A DNA stretch of 64,000 nt, taken from NCBI RefSeq assembly GCF_017565765.1, contig NZ_JAGDYP010000009.1, positions 1 through 64,000 on the forward strand, in the 5' to 3' direction. This DNA comes from Capnocytophaga bilenii (GTDB lineage Bacteria; Bacteroidota; Bacteroidia; Flavobacteriales; Flavobacteriaceae). Below the pieces are notes generated by a model. The model saw only the letters and a program-made list of their open reading frames with translations, was not told the origin of the DNA and made no database searches. The translations under genes and the position numbers were made by a program. Shown piece by piece: positions 41,301 through 49,769 of this stretch (position 1 is its first letter; each line of letters starts with the position of its first letter).

Positions 41301-43816
41301 CTAAGGTAATTGTATTTGTTAGGCTCTGGCAATTGTAAGCCCACGTATTCTTTATAAGGCGAATACGAAGCTGTACTCACATCAGTACTAAAGTCACCAC
41401 CGCTTTCGTTAGCTTGAGTAAGGAAATTAACTTTCAGCATACCAGGCGCTTGCATCTTATTCATTCCAAAGAAGAAAGTAGCCAATCCATTGCCATCGGT
41501 ATTGCCTTCATACACATCCACCTCCTCGCTGTCAAAGCTATAAGCTTGGTTGTCAAAGTTATATTTTTCATAGCTTTTGAAAGTAGTAGTGGTAGGCAAA
41601 AATTTAGCCTTTACGCTCACCCCCGTATTAGCTGCTGGCGAACCGTGTAGCCATTGCACTTTCAATCTCGCATTTGCCCCCGAAGCCGATATAAGCTTGC
41701 CATTCAAGTCATTATCAATCTTCAAGCGGTTAGGCTTAATAGTCTCTATTTTAATGTTTTTACTAAAATTAGCAGCACCCGCCGATACCTGTACATTCCA
41801 AGAACCTGTAGGAGCATCTGCCGAAGTTTTCAAACGGAATACATAGTGGTTAGAAGGGTTTGATGTTTGCATACGTTCAGTGATAACCTTACCATAAGGG
41901 TCGGTAAATCGCAGTTTTATAGGCAAACTTTCAGGTATTTTTTGAGCGTAGTCGTTCAAAATAAAGCCCACGTAAATACTATCTCCTGGTCGCCACACGC
42001 CACGCTCAGTGTATAAGTAACCATTCAAGCCTTTTTGCAAGCGCAAACCATCTACATCGTATTTACTAACCGATTGTTGTTCACCATCATCTATCTTGAT
42101 GTAAGTCGTATAGCCCTCTTTTTGAACCTTAGCAAAATAAGCCTTCCTGCTTAAGTTTACGGTCAGCCAACCATTGCTATCCGTTTTGCCTTCGTGTATC
42201 TTTTGTTGCTGATAATCAAATATTTCTATGTTAGCTGCTTTTACAGGCTGAGTATTTAGAATATTATTTACTATAAAGGTGTAGTTGTTAGTCTGTCCTT
42301 TCTTTACAATTACCCCCAAGTCCGAAGCCAATACGTTGGTACTAATAGTTTTGTCATAATAGTAATAATCATCACAAGGACTGATCTCCTCTTCGTAATA
42401 GCCATAAGCTTCATAATCATAATCTTCGTAATCATCATCGTCCAATGATTTTTCTTCAAACGAAAGGTCTAATGGCTCCGTATTTTCAGCACCACAAGTG
42501 TAAAGCGAATAGTTTTTAGTCATTCCCAATTCCACCTTGTAAATAGCTCCAGGTTCAGGTGTAATTACTGAAGCCAAATCAAGCGAATAAGTATTCCAAT
42601 CGTTTAGCGGATAAAGTGCCCCATCGGTAAGTTTAAACACCTTGCGAGCGATAGGTTTCCCCACACGGCGAATGTAATACCCCTCACTGAGGTCATTTTC
42701 TTGCAAAAACTGCAAGATATTATTTTCATAAATACGATATACCGTTACATTTACCGCACGCAAGTTAATCGTTTGGAAATTGATTTTCAAATTCTCCGAA
42801 CTTGGCAATATCACCCCGCTCTTTAGGAAGCGAAAGTCAGGATTTTGCTGGGTAAAGCTCACATCAAAAGTATAATCCTTAGCAAGTACCTGTCCATAAA
42901 TATTCTTTATTCCTTGGTTTACCCGCAATTTGTAATCACCTTCTCGTTTTTCTTCACGAAATACCTTCAAAACGTTACCATTCACGCTGTATTTCAGTTC
43001 AGTATCGGTATTAGAAAGACTTACCAGCCCGTTAAACACTTGGTTTTTATCCAAAGGGTCAGAAAAATTAACCAATAGCTGCTGGTTACCCCCTTCATTC
43101 TTAACACTCAAAGGCTTAAAATCACCTTTTGCAGGAATTGTAAAGCTAAAAGGAAGCAATTTATCCTCGCTTACATCTTTAGCGTTCCATTTTACAGTAA
43201 GCGTTTGTTCTTTGTCCAAACGAGGAAGACTGTCAAAAACAATCACAAATTTGTTATTAGAGCCTTGCGACTGAAATTTTACAGGCACAGTTTTGCCGTC
43301 CAGCGAAGCACTGAAAAGAGTTTTAGCAACCGAATAGTCCACTTGGTCATTTGCTAAAAATTCAGCATTGAGGAAATAAAGATCGCGGTTATACGATTGT
43401 AAGTCGTTGTCTTTAATTCTGTATGCCTGCTCTAGTGTTTTAACCGTAAAGTTAAAAAGTTGCAATTCTTTTTTTACAGAAAATAGTTTTTTAAGGCTAA
43501 ATGACACTCGGTATTGAGTGTTTTGCTCTAAAGGTTTTTCTGGCACAAAGCTAATTTGCGTAGCGTTTACTGCCACTACTTTACCGTTTACTTTTGGCGA
43601 TATTTCAAAGAGGTTCAACTCATTTACTTTATCCAATTTGTCTTGCGGTATAGGCTGATTCAGAAGAATGTTCAGCTGCGTGTGCGAACTTATCAGCCCT
43701 GAAGTAAATCCCGCGATATACTCTTTGAATATCAACGGATTACTGTTGAAATCACTATCCTTTTTGCACGCAAATAAGGTAAGCAATGAGAGAAGTAAGA
43801 AAGTTATTTTTTTCAT
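38357..43816 (-). CDS. bacterial alpha-2-macroglobulin family lipoprotein
   Basis: A very large (about 1819 residues) periplasm- or surface-anchored protease trap. I start at MKKITFLLLSLLTLFACKKDSD (43816), giving a lipoprotein signal with the cysteine followed by KKDSD, similar to the Capnocytophaga surface-export signal. MG-type beta domains occupy the first two thirds. The bait region may lie near the IENGSSVLETYWVETT / GGDEDLGGGEAQKATRFKPF area. The thioester motif HGCAEQ (C at about residue 1377) is intact and is followed by the alpha-helical TED domain (LHENQLTNGGFSYWKGG). An Asp/Glu/Tyr-rich insert (DDDDYEDYDYEAYGYYEEE) is unusual. The pbpC gene that often follows is absent. Confidence 0.93.
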   Translation of the reverse strand: MKKITFLLLSLLTLFACKKDSDFNSNPLIFKEYIAGFTSGLISSHTQLNILLNQPIPQDKLDKVNELNLFEISPKVNGKVVAVNATQISFVPEKPLEQNTQYRVSFSLKKLFSVKKELQLFNFTVKTLEQAYRIKDNDLQSYNRDLYFLNAEFLANDQVDYSVAKTLFSASLDGKTVPVKFQSQGSNNKFVIVFDSLPRLDKEQTLTVKWNAKDVSEDKLLPFSFTIPAKGDFKPLSVKNEGGNQQLLVNFSDPLDKNQVFNGLVSLSNTDTELKYSVNGNVLKVFREEKREGDYKLRVNQGIKNIYGQVLAKDYTFDVSFTQQNPDFRFLKSGVILPSSENLKINFQTINLRAVNVTVYRIYENNILQFLQENDLSEGYYIRRVGKPIARKVFKLTDGALYPLNDWNTYSLDLASVITPEPGAIYKVELGMTKNYSLYTCGAENTEPLDLSFEEKSLDDDDYEDYDYEAYGYYEEEISPCDDYYYYDKTISTNVLASDLGVIVKKGQTNNYTFIVNNILNTQPVKAANIEIFDYQQQKIHEGKTDSNGWLTVNLSRKAYFAKVQKEGYTTYIKIDDGEQQSVSKYDVDGLRLQKGLNGYLYTERGVWRPGDSIYVGFILNDYAQKIPESLPIKLRFTDPYGKVITERMQTSNPSNHYVFRLKTSADAPTGSWNVQVSAGAANFSKNIKIETIKPNRLKIDNDLNGKLISASGANARLKVQWLHGSPAANTGVSVKAKFLPTTTTFKSYEKYNFDNQAYSFDSEEVDVYEGNTDGNGLATFFFGMNKMQAPGMLKVNFLTQANESGGDFSTDVSTASYSPYKEYVGLQLPEPNKYNYLSTEKDQTFRVVVLSENGKPLAHKEVSVAVYKIGWNWWWDATNQNISTYNSSDSNALYGTQNITTDANGKAQFSLNIADNDWGRYFILVTNDDSGHKSGSTVYFDWDNWSGKSRKAEGSEAVMLSLGTDKKSYNVGEKANISFPSDKGGRALISIENGSSVLETYWVETTAGETSYSLPITSKMSPNVYCYVTLLQPHSHTANDAPIRLYGVVPLSVVDKNTTLEPVIQAPEKFVPQKKATIKVSEKSGKPMSYSLAIVEDGLLNLTRFRTPNPWNVFFSKTALGVKTFDIYNDVIGAYGGTINQAFSIGGDEDLGGGEAQKATRFKPFVIFKGPFNLKKGSTDTHNVEIPNYMGSARVMVVASNVEQNAYGFAEKKNVPVYSPLSLLGSLPRKAVPGEKVVLPVTVFAMEKQVRNVSLNVETNGQFKVVGSRSQQLNFSSTGEQMAYFELETTNTGIGKVKITASSGNEKATYEVEMDVYNPNPITYAIQNVVLSAGESQKLSTQPLGNDGRYTLEVSSFPSVNLAQRLGYLISYPHGCAEQITSAAFPQLFLTDFVSLTKEKIDEASRNVNSAISRLHENQLTNGGFSYWKGGRYADNWATSYIGQFFVEAEKRGYVLPSGSKQKWLNYQNDEARNWHFEPEYQNDFAQAYRLYTLALAGNPNMAAMNRLRETKDISANAKRTLAAAYALAGQKQAAAKLFDTIGLDSENEAYFYYGSALRNKALAMETALLIGRKNDAARWAHEIADKLSSNDWMSTQTTAYSLYAMAKYIAVNKAGKGVAANYTVNGKTESLNTSEAVVQVVLPVKGQTSVQVKNTSKQTLYVNLISRGILPVGNELAIQNGLSINTTYRDSKGQKIDVTHLQQSTQFTAVIEVANLTGEFVDNIALTQLIPSGWEIINTRFTDYGNNENPDIDNIDIRDDRANFYFYLRGNQKRTLVLKLNASYAGRYYLPGTYAEAMYNNRYNTRTNGNWVEVTKK

Positions 43817-43996
43817 ATCACTATAATTTTTGGATTTTATAATTGAGGCGGTAAAGGTAAAAATATTTTTTGAAACATACAAGAATTTTATCATAAAATT
43901 TAGTCCAGCCAATATCACTCACCAATTCAACTACGAATGATAAGCTAACGAATGGTCAGCCGAAATTTTTCTCCTTGTCATTACGATAAAAAATAT

Positions 43997-44004
43997 TACC
44001 TTTG
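43997..44004 (+). promoter_or_regulatory. nitroreductase promoter -7 box
   Basis: TACCTTTG fits TAnnTTTG. Because it overlaps the first codons of the longer open frame, translation must start at the ATG at 44023. Confidence 0.65.
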
Positions 44005-44022
44005 CTAAAAAGATTAAAGATT

Positions 44023-44526
44023 ATGCAAACACTTCGCGACATTATCACCTCTCGCAAAAGCGTATTTCCTCCCCAATATAGTGGGCAGCCCATACCCGAA
44101 GAGGTATTACAAGAAATTATCACCGCCGCCAACTACGCTCCTAATCACAAGCGCACCCAGCCTTGGCGTATAAAAGTACATAAAGGAGACGAAAAAGAGC
44201 GTTTAGGCGAAGAATTAGTACGCTTGTATAAGAAAAATGTACCAGCAGAGCAGTTTTCAGAGCGGAAGATGAATGAAATAGCACAAAAAGCCGCCCTATC
44301 GGATGTTGTACTCACCATCAACATTCATTTCAGTGGCAAAGTTCCCGAATGGGAAGAGATTGCTGCTACCGCTATGGCAGTACAGAATATGTATCTCACC
44401 TGCACGGCTCACGGGGTAGGTTGTTATTGGGGCACACCAGGTTTTATGTTTCAGTTGAAAGATTTTTTGCAATTAGAAGATTCTGAACAATGCTACGGAC
44501 TCTTCTTTATGGGAATGATAGAATAA
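44023..44526 (+). CDS. nitroreductase-family FMN oxidoreductase (YdjA-like)
   Basis: 167 residues from the ATG at 44023 (promoter box at 43997 rules out the longer start). It shows the nitroreductase fold: LRDIITSRKSVFPPQY, then ANYAPNHKRTQPWRIKV (FMN contact), DVVLTINIHF, ATAMAVQNMYLTCTAHGVGCYWGTPG, and the C-terminal GLFFMGMIE. The compact size fits the YdjA group of small NAD(P)H-dependent nitroreductases. It is divergent from the macroglobulin gene and followed by a terminator hairpin. Physiological substrate unknown. Confidence 0.9.
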   Translation: MQTLRDIITSRKSVFPPQYSGQPIPEEVLQEIITAANYAPNHKRTQPWRIKVHKGDEKERLGEELVRLYKKNVPAEQFSERKMNEIAQKAALSDVVLTINIHFSGKVPEWEEIAATAMAVQNMYLTCTAHGVGCYWGTPGFMFQLKDFLQLEDSEQCYGLFFMGMIE

Positions 44527-44530
44527 AAAA

Positions 44531-44582
44531 CAACTTTGCCGAAGTTTAGCAGGTAGCCATCCTACTACCTTTGGCAAAGTTG
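44531..44582. terminator. hairpin terminator of the CTTTGCCAAAG family (4)
   Basis: CAACTTTGCCGAA pairs with TTTGGCAAAGTTG (one mismatch), with an inner AGGTAG/CTACCT helix. It follows the nitroreductase stop by 4 bases. Confidence 0.8.
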
Positions 44583-44980
44583 AATATTTTGTATAGCAAT
44601 TTTTCAATGTTTTTACACCTTGAAATCTCCTATATTAAATTGCGGTAAACTTACCGAATTAAAATACTCCTCTGTAATCTTCCCTGCTGGCGCGAGCTTG
44701 TAGCTCGTGCCTACTATAATTCCTTATTAATTACTTACCCCTGCTGGCGCTGTCCAAAAAGTCTTTAATAGTACAACTTCGCCTTCTCCCCCCCCTTTTG
44801 AAGGGGGGGAAGGGGGGGATGTTTAAGAGTTTGCCAAAGTGTGTGACATACAAAAGAGGCTTTGCCAAAGTATGTAATACAAAAAAACCTGTCCGAAAAG
44901 TTTCCTCAACCTTTCGGACAGATTTTTTTACTAAATTCAGAATTCTTAAAAGAACCTGACTTCAACTATTTGGAATAAAA
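44583..44980. repeat. intergenic repeat island between nitroreductase and ccsA
   Basis: It holds the GGCGCGAGCT hairpin (44689-44711) and the GCTGTCCAAAAAGTC...CCCCCC/GGGGGG module (44755-44840) ending in TTTGCCAAAG. A clean hairpin CTGTCCGAAAAGT...CTTTCGGACAG follows (44889-44923), with a T tract. No gene seen. Confidence 0.7.
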
Positions 44981-44981
44981 A

Positions 44982-45028
44982 CCTTTGGCAAAGATACAAG
45001 CCCCTGCGGCTCGCATCTTTGCCAAAAG
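44982..45028. terminator. hairpin terminator of the CTTTGCCAAAG family (5)
   Basis: CCTTTGGCAAAGAT pairs with ATCTTTGCCAAAAG, enclosing a small GC-rich GCCCCTGCGGC loop. It ends the nrfHA-ccs operon (minus strand). Confidence 0.8.
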
Positions 45029-45054
45029 TATTTTATTAACAATTTAAATCAGGA

Positions 45055-45849
45055 TTATCCCGTGTAGGTATGTACACTCATTTGTGCGGTAGGTAAGTAA
45101 TTCACACCAAACCAACACATTAGTAACAGTATAAAGGCAACCCCCACAATAATAAAGCTCTGCAAAGGCTTTTTCTCTTTATGGTTGTATTTATGGTGCA
45201 GATACACCAAATACCCCAGCCACGTAATCAGTGCCCACGTTTCCTTAGGATCCCACGTCCAGTAGTGCCCCCAAGCCTCTTTAGCCCACAAAGCACCAAA
45301 TAGCAACCCAAAAGTAAGGAACACATACCCTATCTTAATAAGCTGGTCTATTACCCCAAAAATAGAGTGGGTTTCTTGTCCCTTTTTGTATCGGTAGATA
45401 CCGTAAAAAGCCGTCAGTGAAGCCATTCCCAGCATAGCATAAGCAAAGATGTACACAATCACGTGAGGGATAAACCATACACTTTGCAGGGCAGGCATCA
45501 GTGCCTTGTTCATCGTGTCGGGGTGCGTGTAGGTAAGCCCTACAAACACAATGCCCATCACAGCCGAGTAGCTCAGCATCCATTTCTGTTTATACAGCCA
45601 ATAGATAATCACCCCAATAACCCCCATAAAGAAAGCGTACCATATACGCGTTTCGGCAAGCGTACGCAATGGCGGGCGGTCTAAGTTCTTCCACAACAAA
45701 GCTATAAATCCACCTATTAGCAGAGTTGCTGCTACGTGGCTCACAATACTCAGCCCTCGCAACATCCCATTTTTGCCGTAAATAAGCCCTCCGCCCAATA
45801 GCCATAACGCTACTGATAAATATGTTATAATGTCAAAATAATGCCACAT
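45055..45849 (-). CDS. ccsA: cytochrome c biogenesis protein CcsA (CcmC/CcsA haem-handling family)
   Basis: 264 residues with about 8 transmembrane helices. The tryptophan-rich haem-binding WWD motif is WGHYWTWDPKETWALITW, near residues 190-207, and conserved histidines flank it (PHVIVYIF, LVYLHHKYN). Together with Ccs1/ResB it forms the system II cytochrome c synthase that exports and attaches haem. It is the last gene of the nrfH-nrfA-ccs1-ccsA operon, 34 bases after ccs1, and presumably matures the multihaem cytochromes made here. Confidence 0.93.
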   Translation of the reverse strand: MWHYFDIITYLSVALWLLGGGLIYGKNGMLRGLSIVSHVAATLLIGGFIALLWKNLDRPPLRTLAETRIWYAFFMGVIGVIIYWLYKQKWMLSYSAVMGIVFVGLTYTHPDTMNKALMPALQSVWFIPHVIVYIFAYAMLGMASLTAFYGIYRYKKGQETHSIFGVIDQLIKIGYVFLTFGLLFGALWAKEAWGHYWTWDPKETWALITWLGYLVYLHHKYNHKEKKPLQSFIIVGVAFILLLMCWFGVNYLPTAQMSVHTYTG

Positions 45850-45883
45850 TTCTTTAATTATAATTAGAATTATGAATTTAGAA

Positions 45884-47089
45884 TTATTTCTTTCCTTTCA
45901 CTTGGAATAAGAATGCAATTCCTCCAGCAATAAGCAAGAAAATACCCGTATATACCACAGGCAGCCAAGGGTCAGAAATCAGCTCTACTACACTCAATTC
46001 AGACCATCGCCCCATACGCTCGTCATAGCTCACCTGATAAATACGCCATCCGTCCACTTCTATAGGGTGATTCACCTCTATCTTTTCCTCGCGCATCTCT
46101 TTAGTATTCTTTTGGTACACAATCACTTCCGATTGAAACTTCCTTGCCTCAGGTGGTGCCATCACCAGCGTATGCATCTTATCCAATTCAATAGCACGAG
46201 GTGGAAATTGGTAATTACCTGCAGAAATCCATTCTTTTTTCTTCACACCCGTTTTTACGTTTTCTACCGTCACATAAGCAGCATTAGTAGAACCAAACAT
46301 CGTGTGGTGAATATAAGTACTATCCGTTTCAGGAATAGCCTTTTCAAGATATTTGTGCAGCGTGATTTTCCAGTCCAATATGTTACCACTTTCCCCTTCT
46401 TTTTCCAGCATAAAGCCAATAGGTTTTTCTTTAGGGATTGTAGTACCTGTGGTATCAATCACAAAAAGTTTATTAGGATAAATGTCAATACTAAATTCTT
46501 TTAGTTCTAAGGCAATAGGCAGCTGTAGGGTCATATTATCCTCAGTAGTAGCACGCCATTCGGGGCGACCTTTGTAGAGGTTCATCTTTAGGCGCATAAT
46601 ATCGCCCTGCCCCAATACACCAGCAAACATTACCAACCATAGCCCAAAGTGATTTAGCAAAAAAGGAATATTTTTATGCTCATAAACCATTGAACGTTTC
46701 AGTATAGAAAACCATAAGTTCATCAAAGCCAATACAAAAATAACCCCAAAATACCACGTTTTTGTAAGGTCATCAAGTCCCATTTTGCCCAAAAAAGTAC
46801 CTTCCACTTGCTTAGGGTTTATATTGATACTCCCCAGCCCGATGGTAAGCACCCCCAGTGTTATCACTGTAACAATAGCCATTTGTGCCGATGAAAAACG
46901 CACTACAAAAGTACGTTTTCTGAAAATAAAAAATACCAAGGTAGTAAGTATTACAAAAGTAATACCCTCTATAATATTATAAGGGAATGAAAACCAGCTC
47001 TTACTGATACTACCCAATAATAGTTGCAGGCATACCCCCACAACAAGTAAAATCAACACTACTTTAGTAGCGTAACTATATTGCTTCAT
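45884..47089 (-). CDS. cytochrome c biogenesis protein ResB/Ccs1
   Basis: 401 residues. Three to four N-terminal transmembrane helices (VVLILLVVGVCLQLLLGSI, IIEGITFVILTTLVFFIF, MAIVTVITLGVLTIGLGSI) precede a large periplasmic domain (HPIEVDGWRIYQVSYDERMGRWSEL) typical of ResB/Ccs1. A last helix (PVVYTGIFLLIAGGIAFLFQV) and a basic KGKK tail close the protein. It partners CcsA as the system II haem ligation complex. Split CcsA and Ccs1 genes, as here, contrast with the fused CcsBA of epsilonproteobacteria. Confidence 0.9.
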   Translation of the reverse strand: MKQYSYATKVVLILLVVGVCLQLLLGSISKSWFSFPYNIIEGITFVILTTLVFFIFRKRTFVVRFSSAQMAIVTVITLGVLTIGLGSININPKQVEGTFLGKMGLDDLTKTWYFGVIFVLALMNLWFSILKRSMVYEHKNIPFLLNHFGLWLVMFAGVLGQGDIMRLKMNLYKGRPEWRATTEDNMTLQLPIALELKEFSIDIYPNKLFVIDTTGTTIPKEKPIGFMLEKEGESGNILDWKITLHKYLEKAIPETDSTYIHHTMFGSTNAAYVTVENVKTGVKKKEWISAGNYQFPPRAIELDKMHTLVMAPPEARKFQSEVIVYQKNTKEMREEKIEVNHPIEVDGWRIYQVSYDERMGRWSELSVVELISDPWLPVVYTGIFLLIAGGIAFLFQVKGKK

Positions 47090-47144
47090 ATTTAGTGAAA
47101 AAGTAAAATAGTGAATATTGTGGTCGTCTCACTTCAATGCAAAA

Positions 47145-47193
47145 ACTTTGCCAAAGTCTCGCAGGCTTTTCGTCCCACGACCTTTGGCAAAGT
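47145..47193. terminator. hairpin of the CTTTGCCAAAG family (6) between nrfA and ccs1
   Basis: ACTTTGCCAAAG (47145-47156) pairs with CTTTGGCAAAGT (47182-47193). It lies in the 141-base gap downstream of nrfA. It could attenuate transcription into the ccs genes, so that less synthase than reductase is made. Confidence 0.7.
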
Positions 47194-47230
47194 CTATATT
47201 ATTGACTGTTATTGCCTAATGCAGCGTGCA

Positions 47231-48697
47231 CTATTTTTGTGTTACTAAACGACCTTCTTTTTTAGCGGTTTCTATCCATTTAGGAACCATTGTTTTCAAG
47301 AACTCTTTCTTAGCAGCTTCTTCTTTAGGCATATCTAAGCCAATTTCTTTTTGAGCTTTAGCTTTAGTGCTGATATCAGGCATTACGAAAGCGGTTTTGA
47401 TATTTAGTTTTTCTTTAAGCACATCTAAATTATTTTCAGCTTGATAAGCATAGATAAGACCATCGCTAAGGAGGCGTTCAGATTCGATAGGAGCGTGGAA
47501 AGCGGCACCGTGTGAAGAGTGTACCATATCCCAACGCCATTGTGATTTGCGGATAAGTGCCAAAGTAGGTTTCATTTGTTCTTCAGTAGCACCGTTATCC
47601 CACAAGAATTTAGCTTTAAAGTGTACTTTTGCTAATTGTTTTTCGAGTTTCATACGCATACCATATACAGCATCTTGACGTTCAAATACGTTGTTTTTAA
47701 GATCGTCTTCGCTTTGGCGGTGGCAAGTTTGGCAGCTTGCTGATACGTTGCGTAGTGGGCTGCTGATTTGGTGGTCTGTAAATTTCACTGCACCATCAGT
47801 TTTGTAAGGCATATGGCAGTCAGCACAAGAAACTCCACGTTGTCCGTGAATACCGAGTTGAGAAAGTTCATAGTCAGGGTGTTGAGCCTTTAAGATAGGA
47901 GTACGGCTAAGTGGGTGTACATAGTCAGTCCAACCTTCTGCATCGTAGTACTCTTCCATCTTTTCAATAGTCATACCTTTATCCCAAGGGAAAGTAAGGT
48001 GTTTTTTATCACCTTTGAAGTAGTACTCTACGTGGCATTGTGCACATACTAGCGAACGCATTTCTTGGTGAGTAGCTTTGTTGATATCTCTACCTTGGCG
48101 AGCAAAAGCCTCAACAAGAGCAGGTTGATGTACTTCCAATTTCATTGTCTTTGTATTGTGGCAAGTAGCACAACCTATAGGGTTTACTATTTCGCTACCC
48201 CATTGATCCCAAGGAGCACTATAGTAGTTATCCAAGCCCACTTTCTTCATTAGGCGAGGCACATCAGGGCTTTTACAAGTCCAGCAAGTACCTGGCTGTG
48301 GAGAGTGGGTAGAATCGGTAGGAGCTCCCGTACGGAGGGTACGAGTAACATCCTCAATAGCGTGCATATGTCCACGTGGTGAAGTATAGTCCTTAGAGAA
48401 GGCATACCCTGCCCAAAGGATAACCATTTCAGGACGTAGCTCAAGCAGATCATCATCTTGGCTGCTCATATATTTAGAGCGGAATGTAGTGTCTATCGTA
48501 GCTCTCCACGAATCGTATTCGCGAGGGTAAAACTGCGCGTAAAGCTCATTCCTACATTCTTGGTCGGCAAGATCATTACCGCCTCTTGCTATGAGTTCAG
48601 CCTCCGTCTTTCTGTTCATTATTGAACTAGCCAATAGCCCTAATAAGAAAGTAACTATTGCTAATATACCTGCAATTAACCAATTTTTCTTTTTCAT
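47231..48697 (-). CDS. nrfA: cytochrome c nitrite reductase, catalytic subunit
   Basis: A pentahaem enzyme reducing nitrite to ammonia with six electrons in the periplasm. 488 residues with an uncleaved or signal helix at the N-terminus (LIAGILAIVTFLLGLLASS). The active-site haem uses the characteristic CWTCK (C138-C141-K142), and four CxxCH sites follow: C176, C218, C291, C322. HPLSRTPILKAQHPDYE is conserved near the active site, and the distal TCHRQSEDDL is typical. No residue seems missing. It receives electrons from NrfH, encoded 79 bases upstream. Confidence 0.97.
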   Translation of the reverse strand: MKKKNWLIAGILAIVTFLLGLLASSIMNRKTEAELIARGGNDLADQECRNELYAQFYPREYDSWRATIDTTFRSKYMSSQDDDLLELRPEMVILWAGYAFSKDYTSPRGHMHAIEDVTRTLRTGAPTDSTHSPQPGTCWTCKSPDVPRLMKKVGLDNYYSAPWDQWGSEIVNPIGCATCHNTKTMKLEVHQPALVEAFARQGRDINKATHQEMRSLVCAQCHVEYYFKGDKKHLTFPWDKGMTIEKMEEYYDAEGWTDYVHPLSRTPILKAQHPDYELSQLGIHGQRGVSCADCHMPYKTDGAVKFTDHQISSPLRNVSASCQTCHRQSEDDLKNNVFERQDAVYGMRMKLEKQLAKVHFKAKFLWDNGATEEQMKPTLALIRKSQWRWDMVHSSHGAAFHAPIESERLLSDGLIYAYQAENNLDVLKEKLNIKTAFVMPDISTKAKAQKEIGLDMPKEEAAKKEFLKTMVPKWIETAKKEGRLVTQK

Positions 48698-48776
48698 CGC
48701 TGTATAAATTATATTTCTTTTGTCGTTAATAAAATTTTCTAATTAAATAGTGAAGTCTTAATCCAAAATAGTGTCT

Positions 48777-49391
48777 TTATTTTTTAGTTGTAGCATTTTT
48801 AGCAATTTCTTGCAACCATTCAGGGGCGTTAGCACCCAAGTTATCTATTATAGGTACAGGCGAAGCAGGAGCGGCATTTAAACCACGTACGCGGCTGTGC
48901 GGTACTTCGCGGTGGCATTCCCAGCAAAGTTTGCCATTACCTGCGTGTGCCATAGGGGCGGTTACTTTTCCTAAGCTCACTTCACTCACAAGGGTGCTAT
49001 GGCAGCGAATACAATTCTCTTGTACTACCATTTGCCCTGGTTCGTGCATCTTTATTACTTGTGGCTCCATACGAAAAGTAAACATCGTAGCGTGTCGCAA
49101 ACCATCATTTGCTTTAAAATAGTATTTCCTAAATACATTGTCGTGAGGCACGTGACAGTCATTACAAACAGTATTTCTACCGTGTGATGAGTGAAACCAC
49201 GTAGCGTATTCAGGTTCCATAATATGGCAGTTCACACACGCTTTAGGATCATCCGATAGGTACGAATAGGCACGTGATATATAAAATATATAACCTGCCA
49301 AGCCTATCAGCATACCTGCAAGTGCAGGTATCAAGAACCGAAATAATCGGCTCTTTTTATTCGTTCTTGTCTCATTGTCTCTTGTTGCCAT
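48777..49391 (-). CDS. nrfH: cytochrome c nitrite reductase, quinol-oxidising subunit
   Basis: A membrane-anchored tetrahaem cytochrome of the NapC/NirT family that passes electrons from menaquinol to NrfA. 204 residues. A single N-terminal helix (FLIPALAGMLIGLAGYIFYI) is followed by four CxxCH motifs at C52, C76, C127 and C156. The first is CVNCHIMEPEYATWFHSSHG, with the methionine ligand area typical of NrfH. It leads the operon; a -7 box TAACTTTG lies at 49432-49425. Confidence 0.96.
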   Translation of the reverse strand: MATRDNETRTNKKSRLFRFLIPALAGMLIGLAGYIFYISRAYSYLSDDPKACVNCHIMEPEYATWFHSSHGRNTVCNDCHVPHDNVFRKYYFKANDGLRHATMFTFRMEPQVIKMHEPGQMVVQENCIRCHSTLVSEVSLGKVTAPMAHAGNGKLCWECHREVPHSRVRGLNAAPASPVPIIDNLGANAPEWLQEIAKNATTKK

Positions 49392-49424
49392 TATTTGTAT
49401 GAGGTTTTTCGTATCTTTTCATTG

Positions 49425-49432
49425 CAAAGTTA
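49425..49432 (-). promoter_or_regulatory. nrfHA-ccs promoter -7 box
   Basis: TAACTTTG fits TAnnTTTG, 34 bases before nrfH. The 49433-49700 stretch upstream is AT-rich and shows no gene. I see no convincing palindromic regulator site. Confidence 0.5.
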
Positions 49433-49706
49433 AGGCATTAAAACTGTTAAACAAAACAAAAAATACATAAAACAGGAATTTGTCTTTGTTCTAAATAAGC
49501 AAAGACACTCAATGATAAGTAAATCACATTATTACACGCTTTTTGTACTGATTATGAATAATCGTTCTGCTCGTAAATTCGTCAAAATCAACAATAAAGG
49601 ATAAAAGGGTATTAATGTTTAATGTTTAATTTTCTGTGCTTTTATGTTTTATGGGCACAGCCTATAAGCCTATCGTATTTGGCAAAAAGGTAATAGTACA
49701 CAAAAA

Positions 49707-49739
49707 AACTTTGGCAAATTTTTTAAGTTTGCCAAAGTT
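49707..49739. terminator. hairpin terminator of the CTTTGCCAAAG family (7)
   Basis: AACTTTGGCAAA pairs with TTTGCCAAAGTT around a short A/T loop. On the minus strand it is followed by a T tract, so it terminates the porin gene. Confidence 0.85.
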
Positions 49740-49769
49740 AAAAAGTTAAATAGGAGAGTCGTTCCTCAA

